Assembly (NCBI RefSeq): GCF_000003815.2
Contig: NC_049984.1
Span: 425,533 to 489,532, forward strand
Reading direction: 5' to 3'
DNA length: 64,000 nt
DNA from: Branchiostoma floridae
Taxonomy: Eukaryota > Chordata > Leptocardii > Amphioxiformes > Branchiostomatidae
Part shown: positions 30,940-42,236 of the stretch, in pieces
Position numbering within the stretch: the stretch's first letter is position 1
How the letters are laid out: each line of letters opens with the position of its first letter
Notes under the pieces: model-generated
The model's input: only the letters and a program-made list of their open reading frames with translations
Told to the model about the DNA's origin: nothing
The model's database searches: none
Position numbers and translations under genes: made by a program

Positions 30940-31983
30940 ATGGCTGCAGGTATGCTGTAAGACATTAGAGGAATCAGGGCTTGAAATGCCGTGGTGAGAC
31001 AAGCGTTTGGTATTGTAAAACATACAAGTCATACCTATACATTAAACAGAAGTTGACTACTACTGTTTGACCATATAGCGTACCTGGTGTTGGGTAGCAT
31101 TTTATTTTTCATTTATGTCAGCAAAACTATTTTCGTCACTTCATGTTTATTAAAAGTTGTCGCAAAAAATACTATACAAACATCAGCAGGTATGGCACCT
31201 GCTGCTTTACTATGGTGATTAGCTACCTTGAAACCTTGTTGTTGACTAATCTCCAAGCAGATCCTACGGTGCCATAAGATAGTATCAAAGCTGGCCAGGG
31301 AGTATAGCCGGCTAAGGGAGTCAAACGGGCACCGGCACGGGAAGTTTGATACTATACATTACGCACCGTGGATCTGGTTCGAGATTAGTTGTTGACCCCA
31401 GAAAGGACATTAGTTGGTAGCGGCGTCACTTTGGGTGCAATTCACAAACAAGCCGCAAAGGGCGCTGATGAAAGTCAGCCGGTACAAAGGTGTGGTCTGA
31501 TCATACAATGTATTTGCCCGCTATGCTGTGTTTGCACTTCAGCACGGCCAGCCGCCAAACATTTGAGTGACATTTGCATACGATCCTTAGTAGTTAGTGA
31601 ATGGACCATTTTTTCTAGTTAGCTGCACTTGTATTGAATTGTTCTGACAGTTCATTCTAATGACGGATGTCACTCGAAACTTCCGGAAGTAAATCTTCGT
31701 TTTTATCTAGTTGTGGAGATTGAATTGTATTTGAAGAAAGTCACTTTACTTTTTGTTGTGTCAATAAAGCTTCTGCATAAGGTCATTTGCATATAATCTA
31801 CCTCCATACCGTATCAGCCACACGGTAATTTACATCATTCACCCGGACGGGAGACCTGGCGCATCCCCGTCTTGTATTCAGCTAGAAGAAAAGGGTATGC
31901 CGCCCTGTAAAAGGTGGTATAACCCCCAAAGTGATGTAATACACTATATGACTCTACTACTACTACTACTACTACTGCTACTG

Positions 31984-32018
<35 letters not shown>

Positions 32019-35000
32019 ACTGCTACTGCTACTGCTACTACTACTACTACAGATCTAAATATTTTATGGCGGTATGAGGTCGCCGAACTCTAGTTTTATA
32101 ACAAAAACCCCTTTTATCGTGTCAATCAGACATTTATAACTTTAGACATTTACGCTAGAATAGTCAACTGCACCTTTTCTGGTGTTCACATCTTTGAGAG
32201 ATTTAAAATAAAAGTATAAAAAATAAAACTAAAGCTATAAAACGTTCTACAATGCCTTATTTTTCCAATGTTACCGCCAGCAGGTCCTGAGAAGATGGAC
32301 CTGTACACGTTCTACACGGCTGTGGAGCAAGGTGACGTGCAGACTGTGAGGAGGGGGCTGGAGGCTGGGGTGGACGTCAATGTCAGATTCTGGGTAAGCA
32401 AACTGATCTTGTCATGTAGGGTTACAGACTGGAAGTCAAACCTTATCTTTGTAAGAACATGATTTACCTTCACTTTGTGCCATCCTCATCTTGTGGATCC
32501 GGGACATGATTAACACTGTCTTAAAGGATAAATGCGATGATGACTTAATCTAGTCAATCAAAAACATCCAATCAAGATAAGAATGTAGTCGCTATACTGA
32601 TGGAACCGTTACGAACATGGGGACATAGCTAGCTAACAAGAGTTTCATTCCATATATGTTCTTGCAGGAAAAGCTATTAAAATATGTCATTTTGTGTGAC
32701 CATACCGTCTGTGTTGTCATGTTGTAACCGGTTATCCTCCCAAATGTTGCTCTATCCAGTATAACCTGACACCCCTCCATGTGGCCAGCTATAACGGGCA
32801 GACTGAGGTGGCAGAGCTGCTGATTGAGCATAAAGCTGAGGTGGACGCGAGGGACAATGTAAGTAGAAATAACTGTGTTCTGACCTCAACCCGGGACGGT
32901 CTGGCTCGTTGTTCCCAACCTAACTATTTGGTCGCGATTATCATCTTAGCATCGCTCAGTTTATCACACAATAGCGGTTAAAGTAGCCTGATTTAATCGC
33001 GCTTCCTACATTGCCGGGAGGGGCCAATTAGCCCCGGACAGCGGAGCTTGCGTTACACAGACTGCGGTTGAAGTATATATATATCGTACGTTCGTCCATC
33101 AAGTCGTCGAGGACCGCTTTTGTCATCAGTGTCGTCCATCCTTTAGGTAGTCACATGAGTTCGCAGGTGACTGTACAGCCCTATCTTCGCTCTGAAGTGT
33201 CTGTTGCGGACAGGGAAGTAAAGTGATGCTCGATGGAGGGTTGGCTGCCTGTTCCTTCCTGGCCTGCTTGAAGTAGAGAACATGGGACGACATAAGTGGA
33301 AACGATTTCTTACTTCACTCCTGACAATGTTCCCAATTCTTCCCAGTTGAAATCCGGTCATGCTTTATGTTAAATCAATGAATGAATCAATCAAATGGTT
33401 TATTCATAATAAAACAAGAGACTAGCAACCAACGGCTAAATTACGGCCTTGTTGTACAGCACCACTACGTTAGCATAAAATAAGCATACAACGTTACCTA
33501 CAATCAATTCATATGTTCACAAGACGAAGTTAAAAAGTAAAAGGTTTTGCCGTATCTTTCTTTGGTACGTGCTCGTGCCGTGACAAATCTCCGACAGAAA
33601 TTTGCAGTTTAATTAGAATTTTAATTTTCATCGCCAAACCTACTGTAAACCACCTTCCACAATAGCCAAACGGGAAATCTGTTTGGAAGGTTGTACACCA
33701 ACAGTGACCCATAGCCGTACCTAGAGATGCCATATGATAATAAGAAACACGGTTAAATGCTTTGCGCGTAACGTACATGGTATTGATACTGATTTTGTAT
33801 TGACTTGTTGTATTCAAACTTTACTTGTATGTATTAAAGGTGAGACGATACAATAACGGCAGCCGATGCTGATGGCGGCACACAGAGATCCAGACAATAC
33901 GACAAGCACACAAAAAGTACAGCATATTTAAAAACAACTAAAGTAATAGTTCTATGGTAGCTATATAGAACCAAGTGTATATATGTCATAAATCAAGACG
34001 TTTCAGGAGCTGTAGTGAGTATCTAGAACTGCCTCTCATCCACATGATAACTGTTGTCCGTGTTGAACCCGCCACTACTGACCCTGACCTTCCTCCCTGT
34101 ACAGCTCCAGTACACACCCCTGCATCTGGCTGCTGTTGGGGGCTACACCGGGACTTGTGAGCTTCTGATTAGTCACGGGGCAGACGTGATGGCACGGGAT
34201 CAGGTGATACAAATGTGCCCCTGCAGATTATATGGATGTTAACTTGATACTAATATTGTATTGATTTGATGTACTCAAACTTCACTTTCGGGCTGAAACT
34301 CTCCTACGTGTCGTCAGTCTCGAAGGAAGAACGGGGTAGAGTGTCGCTTTAAACAGCCATCAACACTGAAGACAAGAGGAGGGAAGTTTTACATATTTAC
34401 ATATTTCATAAAGCCAGACAGGCTTCGTTGTCCTCGTTAGACAATGCTAGTTAGGTTGCACATGGAGAGTAACACATTTCTGANNNNNNNNNNNNNNNNN
34501 NNNNNNNNNNNNNNNNNNNNNNNNNNNNNNNNNNNNNNNNNNNNNNNNNNNNNNNNNNNNNNNNNNNNNNNNNNNNNNNNNNNACACCTATTGACATTGT
34601 TTAGTTTACCAAAAATGTGATTTTTGAAGTAACGCCATCGCTAAGTTATATTTACTTCCACCTAGAATCGGGAAAATGAAATATTGCAAGAGAAGTCTTA
34701 TCACGAGTTGCTGCAGAAGTCTGGCGGAGTGAAAGTCAACAGGTGTAAGGTGTTCGTGTTTGGGATGGCGGAAACTGGGAAGTCTACACTTAAGGAAAGT
34801 CTTCAAAGGGTACGTCACTTGTTCCCCAAATCCTTCCAACTTCGTTTCTGTACACAAAGGAATAAAGTACGTTAAAGATAATCTCAAAGCAGATCTATCG
34901 GGGGTGGTGGTGGGGGGGGGGGGGGGTGAGACAGCATCTAAAGACTCAACAGTGTCCAAATGCCCCCGGATACTGTTTAGCCCTTAATTAGATACTGTCT

Positions 35001-38000
35001 TTGCCCCTGATAGATCTGCTTCAAGATTAGGTGTAAAGTCTATAGACTCCCCAGAATGATGGGCCACACATTTCGTCAAAGCTAGACGAGTAACTCCTGT
35101 CCAACAGGGCCGCGTGGCTGCATTGCTCCAAGGACTGAAGAAGTTGTCATCAGCCGAGGAGCCTCACGACCCCACCCCAGGGGTGGATGTTGGGACGTTC
35201 GATATTCCAGGGTTGGGGGAGGTCAGCCTGTGGGATTTTGCTGGGCAGGCGGAGTACGCGGTGACCCACAGCATGTTCATGGATGCAGAGAACACCGTCT
35301 TCATTGTGCTGTACAACATCATGGACGACAGCGAGACCCAAGAACGGCAGGTAACTGATTTTTCATGTTCAACGTCAATTTAAAGTTTATTTTTCTTACT
35401 TTTGCATGGACCCTTATTGTCCCAGCAGATGATTTTAAACGGAAGTTTTGATTTTCTAATTCGTATAACGGTCTTAGATAAAAGTACAATATTTTATCAA
35501 CTTTTTCTGTGCTTTGTCGTAAAGAATCTTTACAATTGCATGTTTCGCCACAGGTCCACTGGTGGCTGAGTTTCATCAAGTCCTGCAACCCAAACAGACA
35601 GCCCGACGTCATCTTAGTGGCCAGTCATGCCGACAAAGGTCACCAGAGAGAGGTAAGATATGAGGGTGCGAGGCATTTTCTGAACAAAAGCTTTGAACGA
35701 AATGACAGTAACCAACGTTAAAGGGAAAACAATGCAATGGCCTATATTATAATAACAGGAATTGACCTAATTAGGCTTTTATATCCAGACGTATGTTTCG
35801 TGTTCATATCAACGTTCAGGACAACGCGAAGCCGCTCATCTTCTTCAGCTGATGACGTCAGAGTTCAAAGATCACCTCCACATCTCAGACGAAGTCTTCC
35901 TGATGAACTGCAAGGAGACCCGAACAGCTGACATGGACCGGCTCAAGAAACTGCTGGCCACGATGAAGATGGACATGTTAGCGGTAAGTATGTGATTAAA
36001 CTGTAGCAGATGATAGAGAACAATGCAGAGGGGAAATTTGCAATTATTCACAGCCAATCATTGATTTTTTATTTATATATTGCACAGCACCAGCGGCAAA
36101 TGCCCAAACTGTGCGCCGAAATCATCAAGCAGCTGCCCAGCTGGTGCCAGCAGAAGTGCAGTCCAAAGTGTCCTGTACTGATGTGGCCAGCCTACGTGGA
36201 AGCAGTTAAAGAGATCGACCCACATGTGGAGGAGGACTTTCTCCTGAAGTCTACAAGATTTCTGGACCATCTGGGGGAGGTAGGATGTCTTCGTTGTGAA
36301 AAGTGTCCAAATAAAAATGTACTGATCTAGCCTGGAATCCAGCCGTATTGTGCAACGACCCATCTTCTTTGAGACTATTGGAACGATCTGATAAATCAAA
36401 CTCTTGCCATACTCGGTTGGCAAGAGTGATATTCAAACATCCTTTCAGTTGAGAAAAGCCTCTAAGGTCTTTGTTTGCTCGTTTTAGTGAAGAAATTACT
36501 GGTAATTTGCTGGGTAGTTCAGGCATTATGAACGTCTGACGCGGTGGCCATGTTGATGATGATAGAACGCCTGTTCGAACGAGCGCTTGAACCAGCCAAA
36601 CAGAAATCTCGCATAAAATTTCTGCGAATATTCAAATGCGGATCGTTCGAATGGTAACGGTGGCCAGACGTATTGGCAGGAAGCGTACCTCAGGGGAGCG
36701 ACCAAAGCACAATACGGCTGGATTCCAGGCTAGTGCTGATCCTGTTATATCAAAACTGAACATAGAAGCTAAGAGTTTATAGTAGAATTGCTAGTAGAGC
36801 AATCGTTTGGAATGGACCGATCCTATCGAACAAGTAGAACCAGGTAGAACCCCCTATTCTATTTCGAACACCTCCGTCAAAAACAGCCCCAGTGGGACAA
36901 AAATGGCCAAAGAAAAATGCAATGCTATTTTTTGTTGTAGACTACACAGTCACCCACCGAGTATAATTGTTTTCAGAGGGATAGCCACTGCATAGCATTG
37001 TTGGTGGGCAGGATGCACGTGTAGAGCAGGGTATTTATAAGACACGGTACTCTATACTAGAAGACTTTATAGAAAGGTCTAATCAGTTGATGTGTAATAC
37101 AAGCTCCCTCTCCACGTGTGCCCGACCTGCTTTCTTCTTAATTTCGTTTTTGTCATGAGCATGCATGCAGTCGTTATGCATGCAACAAACGCATTAGAAA
37201 CCCTGTCACAGATATATGTACCCTGATTTTCACGTGCATCGACCACATGTCAGAAACAAGGTGATGCTATGCAGTGCCTCCCGCTTCCGCTTTGACTAAA
37301 ATTATAACCCTTAGGGTAGGGAGTGTAAGGAGCGGCCCCCGGTAGAATACGGATGGTACCCAGGCTACCCACACCCCAACAGTTCCACCAAATCTTCTCG
37401 AATTCTCGCGCCCTTTCCGTTCTCACGAGACGTCAGTGATCTCCGCAGTCATGGTTCCGCCAGCGGCGCGGCAGCTACGTAAACATACACAAGCGACACT
37501 TCCTTCTCTGCATTACTTCACCATCGATAACACAAGGAAACTGGCTCCAGCGGTGTGATGAAGACCCTCAGGACCCCTCACTTCACAGTACTAAGTTAGT
37601 CTACGCTGTTCGACAGTGCCCAGTGGCGTTCTGCAGGGCGATCTTCACCAGTCCTGGACTGTTTCTTTGAAACTCGAACTGTAGTCATATATTCTCTCTA
37701 ATTTACTACTTAACACTACTACCCTTCTCCACACATTTTCCGCTATGCGGTTTGGGGCCACCTCACTACGCTCGGCTTGGCCGTTGATGTCTTTGCACAA
37801 CCTGTAAGCCTCTACACGCAGAGCAGAATAAAGACATCATATGCCCCAAGCCGCGTAGCTCTCTCATTGTGTCATCTCGGAGTACGTAAGAGTAATTATG
37901 GTAGGATTGCTAGTAGAGCAATCGTATGGAATTTCGCTGAAGGAAGCGACCTTTGACCTCCACTGAGCGACATCCACCGCCTGGGTCGGCCGGGCTCGCC

Positions 38001-41000
38001 TTTCGCTTAAGAGTCTTATGCGCTAAGAGTATCCAATATGGCATTTAAATGCTCAAGTAATTTTGCGATATATTGTCTGGTAGTCTAGGTTGCTCCGACA
38101 TACTTCCCTAGAAGCATGAAATTGATTTGATGTTATGTCTTTTACTGTAACGCATAGGACCCTTGTAGAAGGTAGAAAGTGACGCATATGACACAACATT
38201 ACAACTATGCCTTGCCATCTTCACCTGTCCGAAGAGTGTCGACCCCATCATTGTCCTGTAGCGGATATGCCTCATAATATGTTTGTTCTACAGACCATCT
38301 TCAAATGTCCGAGTTCTTCCGATCCCATCATTGTCCTGAAGCCCAACTGGCTCTGCACAGACGTCATCGGTCCAATGATGGCACCAGTCAACTTCCCCAT
38401 TCCCCGCCCGGAGAGAACAAGCGAAGACTACGTCACTAGGGCGGAGATCCAGCGCGTCTTCCAAGACGTTGCTGACGTTGATCTCCTCATCACCCTACTG
38501 CAAGAGTTCCAGCTCTGCCACTCCTATGACGGACAGACCTTCATCTTCCCAGGGCTGCTGACACAAGCCATGCCTGACAAGATTTGGAAACTCACTCAAG
38601 AACCAAAGGCGGTCTACTTTGGGAAGCAGGTCCAGTGTGCCGACTCAACTGACATGTTCTCCTCCGGGTTCTTCCCCCGAGTGCAGATCCGCCTGATGAG
38701 GGAGCTGGAGAATCGCCCGCTGCTGTGGAGAGATGGCGCCAAGTGTGCGGACAGGAATGTGGAAGGTCTGATCAAACTCTCTCCGGACGGCCGTACAGTC
38801 AACATCTGTGTCCGGAGTGCGCAGGGTGACAAGGTGCAGTGTGGCAAGATGCTGCAGCAGCTGGAGAACACCATCGCTGATGTGCTGGATGAGTGCAGCC
38901 CAGGAACAGGCACAGTCGAGAAGGTGCTCAGCGCTCGTGCCCTGAAGGAACACATGGGGGAATTCTACTCCTATGGCAAGGAGGAGATCAGCAAGGCAGC
39001 AGCAGAGGGCGGTACAATCCTCCATCCCACCCTCGGGTACACGGAACAGGTCAGTGACCTGCTTTGTGGAGAGGATGAGGACCCGAGGCTTCAGGGCTTA
39101 GGTATGTCTTCTCAATCAATGTTTTATTGAGTAAGGTTTTCACGGGCAAACACACATTTATCGGAATTACGGCCTTACATAAAACACATGAGAACAATTC
39201 TGCAATTTTCACTTCCAATCAGGTAATAATCAATGTAACCTGGATTACCTGGTGGGAAGACTCGGAAGCTAGGAGTGTGGACTTTGATGTTTTGATGTGC
39301 AATTAAGTCAGAACGGTTTGTATTTGATGTAAATGTTCATGTTCATTCAATGGTAAAGATAAGAAGAAAATTTTGTTTTTCTGGTGCCTTCAACCCTTTA
39401 ACTGTTACTAATTTGGCATTACTAATTAAACCGACTTATCAAATATTCTGTAACTAATTTGGATATGGTATACTGACAGATAATTATCAAACACTTAACT
39501 GTCACCCATTTGAATATTATTGGTAACCATAGTTTGATGATTTACCAAATTGCTACTGAACCTTGAAACACACGAAACCGAACCAAACATAGTGCCTCTC
39601 TCATAACCCTGACCAACCTATCGTGTGAAGTGCATGCGGTCTGGTTTAAAGAGCTGTGATAAATGATGTCTCATTTTCATTGACAGGAAGTATTGAACAC
39701 GTGATTTTCGTAAGATTTGTTATTGTAATAATAATAACTATTATGATAATAATGACAATAATAATGATGATGATGGTAGTAGTAATAATGATAATAATAG
39801 AAGGAGTGAAACAAAGCCAAAACTAGAGGAAAGAAGCAGTCTTTATCTTTTTCGTCGGGGCATTGAGACATCAAAACCTGTCTTCGCATTTTGTTTTCAA
39901 CATCCTCTTACTTTGAATGACTGAAGTTAATGAAAGGCCCAGCATCAAATTATCTTTCCATGTGTGAATGATTTTGATTTGGCTAAAAAGGAAATTCACC
40001 ACAAATATAACCAGTGTGGACCTGTTGGTGATTGTTGAAAGTTACATTTACATGTATTTATCGGTACAAACTCCACAAAGGAATTTGTCTCTCTACATAT
40101 ATTTCAATATTATCAAATACTTACATCCGTTTGTTTTCAACTGATTGATCCATGCTTTTTTCCAGTTAACTACTTTGATGCAGTCATCAACGAAGCCAGT
40201 AACGAGTGGGATGAGCTGGCACTGAAGCTGGGTTTCAACGATAACGAGATAGGTGTGATCCGAGACTTGGAGCGTGACCAGGACAGCAGGTGCAGAGAGA
40301 TGCTGACCAGGTGGAAAGGCAGGGAGGGAAGGGAAGCTACTCTACAGGTTCTGAAGGAAGCACTCAAAGAGATTGGCCACGTTCGGGTAGCAGAGATCTT
40401 AGATGGTACGTGCATGTCGTCATCCTCATTGTTGTACCGATATCTGCAGATAGTAAAGTCATTATTGTGATCAATTAGTGTTGACATCCTCTTTGTCATA
40501 TTCATTTGCCGAAGCTTTGAAAAACAATACAACACCTAACATCTGCCGTAGGTAATGTAAATTGTTTGATATTTAAAAAATCTATAAACTATTAAGAAGA
40601 TTCACACATTTACCACAGTTACTCATACCTCTTTTGCAATGGACCGATCCTGCTGATCGAACGCCACATCGAACAAATAGAACCGAGAAGAACCCCCTGT
40701 TCTATTTCGAACACCTCCGTCAAAAACAGCCCCAGTGGGACAGAAATGGCCAAAGAAAAATGCTATGCTATTCTTTGTTGAAGACTACATCCAGCAAGTA
40801 TAGTTGTTCTGAGAGGGAGAACCACTGCATAACTTTACATTGTTGGTGGACAGGACGCACGTGTAGAGCATGGTATGTATAAGACACAGGACTCTGCACT
40901 AGCAGACTTTGTAGACCGGTCCTCTTATTAGTTGGCGTGTAATACAAGCTTCCTCTCTGCGAGTGCCCGAGCTTCTTTCTTCTTGATTTCGTTTATGTCA

Positions 41001-42214
41001 TGAGCATGCATGCAACCATTATGCATGCAACAAACGCAGTAGAAACCCTGTCACGGATATAGAATAGTGAAATTCATCTTCAATATGCTTTGGGCAAAAT
41101 GGTCAGACTGGTTTTCACCTCGACCGCATGTCAGAAACCGGGCACTCCTGTCCATCAACAAGGTAATGCTATGGAGTGCCTCCCGCTTCCGCTTTGACTG
41201 AAATTATAACGCCCTTACTGCAGCTATACCCCCCCCCCCTCCTCAAACGACTGTACCTAGTGGATCTAGCATTCAACAAAGAAAGCAGCGCATTTTTTTC
41301 GGGCCGGTCTGAGAGGATTTCAGAGCCAAAAGAGCTAAACAGAAGTCAGTCGTTTTTATCAGATAAACATAACAGCGGCGGCGGCCAGTTCTGTCCAACA
41401 AGCGCTGTTTTAACCGAGGTGTTCGAAATAGAACATGATCGAACATGGGGCGGGGCTTCAGGATCGGTCCATTGCATGCGCAGATGACTTCAAGAGTAGG
41501 AATTCCGTGTACTGATTGAAATGAATATAAGGCCCAGTATCAAATTATATCCAGTTTGGACCTAGTGGTGATTGTTGAAAGTTACATTTACATGTACTTA
41601 TCGGTACAAACTTCACAGAGGAATTTGTCTCTCTAAATATATTTCAATATTATCACAATCATTTACATCCGTTTATTACATCAAGTGATTGATCCATCTT
41701 ATTTGCAGTTGATGTGAAGGACTACTTTGATACTGTCATCAAAGAAGCCAGTAACGATTGGGATGAGCTGGCACTGGAGCTGGGTTTCAACTATAACGAG
41801 ATAGGTGTCATCCGAGACTTGAAGCCAGACCAGGACCGCAGGTGCAGGGAAATGCTGCACAGGTGGAGAAACAGGGAGGGAAGTGGCGCTACTCCGCAGG
41901 TTCTGAAGCAGGCACTCATCGAGATTGACCAAGGACGGGTAGCAGAAAGCTTCATGGTACGTGCACATCGTTGTCGTCGTCGTTGTGCCTTTATGTGACC
42001 GATAGTAAAATGTCATTATGGTGATCTATTAGCATTATCATCTTGACAATTCTTTGTCCTATTTGTTTGTTTTTTTGGAATTAGTTGCAAAACGTTTGAA
42101 AACCAATGATAAAGTTTTAACATCTGCAGTTTAGTAGCAGAAGTGGTTCGAAGCCTTGAAAGTATATCTAGTAAATTCGCAGTTACTCGTATATCTGCTG
42201 CAGATGGGACACCG
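30940..42214 (+). CDS. Gene C: ankyrin-ROC-COR-Death-Death protein, probably disrupted
   Basis: Exons: 30940-30949 (MAA), 32284-32393, 32760-32858, 34105-34203, [half ankyrin exon lost in the gap 34484-34583], 34666-34809, 35108-35350, 35554-35652, 35820-35983, 36088-36279, 38294-39101, 40166-40405, 41709-41956 and perhaps 42204-42236. Domains are as in gene A, with two ankyrin repeats. The exon 35554-35652 is 99 bp instead of 100 (GACAAAGGTCACC against GACAAAGTGTCACG), so the next exon is read out of frame and stops at once. Skipping to an internal donor AAAG|GTCACC (exon end 35638) would restore phase. It is therefore a pseudogene, a rescued gene or an assembly error. Confidence 0.75.
31247..31387. 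mobile_element. 141-bp MITE with 9-bp target duplication
   Basis: Ends TAATCTCCAAGCAGATCC and GGATCTGGTTCGAGATTA; flanked by GTTGTTGAC on both sides (31238-31246 and 31388-31396). The corresponding place in gene A (about 940) is uninterrupted. Same family as 34879-35029. Confidence 0.8.
31800..32095. repeat. Repeat with CTA/CTG microsatellite
   Basis: It begins ACCTCCATACCG and ends GGCGGTATGAGGTCGCCGAA plus CTCTAG, the same end as the repeat at 6103-7190. A (CTA)n(CTG)n run occupies about 31953-32051. Confidence 0.6.
32284..34203 (+). CDS. Gene C ankyrin cap and repeat exons
   Basis: Cap 32284-32393 (PEKMDLYTFYTAVEQGDVQT), repeat 32760-32858 (TPLHVASYNGQTEVAELLIE, like gene B) and repeat 34105-34203 ([20 protein letters not shown], like genes A and D). 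All are open with 99-bp phase 0-0 repeats. Confidence 0.85.
34484..34583. other. Assembly gap (100 N), probably hiding an exon
   Basis: The left flank (GAGAGTAACACAT) matches gene B just before its half ankyrin exon (19414 onward), and the right flank is followed by the P-loop exon. The missing 48-57-bp exon is expected here. Confidence 0.9.
34666..36279 (+). CDS. Gene C ROC GTPase exons (with frameshift)
   Basis: Exons 34666-34809 (P-loop GMAETGKST), 35108-35350 (WDFAGQAEYAVTHSMFMDA), 35554-35652 (VILVASHADK, then 1 nt short), 35820-35983 and 36088-36279. Every exon is open on its own. Only the junction 35652/35820 is out of phase, giving a stop 11 codons into the second exon. Confidence 0.85.
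34879..35029. mobile_element. 151-bp MITE, same family as 31247
   Basis: Ends TAATCTCAAAGCAGATCTAT and ATAGATCTGCTTCAAGATTA are nearly perfect inverted repeats and match the termini at 31247. A long G-run is inside (about 34913-34926). Confidence 0.75.
36328..36732. mobile_element. 405-bp TIR element in gene C
   Basis: Perfect 26-bp inverted ends (TAGCCTGGAATCCAGCCGTA plus TTGTGC). Flanks TACTGATC and TGCTGATC look like an 8-bp target duplication with one change; gene A has a single TACTAATCCTG at the same place. The 8-bp duplication suggests a hAT-type MITE. Confidence 0.75.
36808..38030. mobile_element. Composite insertion with truncated TIR-element copy
   Basis: The first 500 bp match the left two thirds of the 11740-12578 element. 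After 37310 the sequence is unrelated and GC-richer, with a fold-back around TATGCGGTTTGGGGC / GCCCCAAGCCGCGTA (37744-37857). A 30-bp direct repeat (ATTGCTAGTAGAGCAATCGT) occurs at 36787 and 37904. No gene was recognised. Confidence 0.5.
38208..38260 (+). pseudogene. Truncated COR exon start
   Basis: GCCATCTTCACCTGTCCGAA and ATCATTGTCCTG match the start of the gene A COR exon (9501 onward), then stop at TAG. The functional gene C COR exon begins at 38294 after a gene B-like acceptor (GTTTGTTCTACAG). This is a recombination junction. Confidence 0.75.
38294..39101 (+). CDS. Gene C COR domain exon
   Basis: 808 bp, phase 0 to 1, the same size as gene A. It contains IIVLKPNWLCTDVIG and TFIFPGLL and ends GGCTTAG before GTATGT. 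The first codons (TIFKCPSSSDP) resemble gene B, the rest gene A. Confidence 0.9.
40166..40405 (+). CDS. Gene C Death domain 1 exon
   Basis: 240 bp, phase 1-1. NYFDAVINEASNEWDELALK, then RCREMLTRWKGREG and ATLQVLKEAL. It differs from gene A by only a few codons. Confidence 0.9.
40635..41476. mobile_element. 842-bp TIR element (copy in gene C)
   Basis: The same TGCAATGGACCGATCCTG inverted ends as 11740-12578 and nearly identical inside. It moved with the segmental duplication, since it sits at the same place between the Death exons. Confidence 0.75.
41709..41956 (+). CDS. Gene C Death domain 2 exon
   Basis: 248 bp. VDVKDYFDTVIKEASNDWDE, RCREMLHRWRNREG. Almost the same as gene A 12811-13058. 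The following possible exon at 42204 differs by two bases from gene A, so the C-terminus is uncertain. Confidence 0.85.
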
Positions 42215-42236
42215 AGAGTGGCCATTTGGTGCATAA

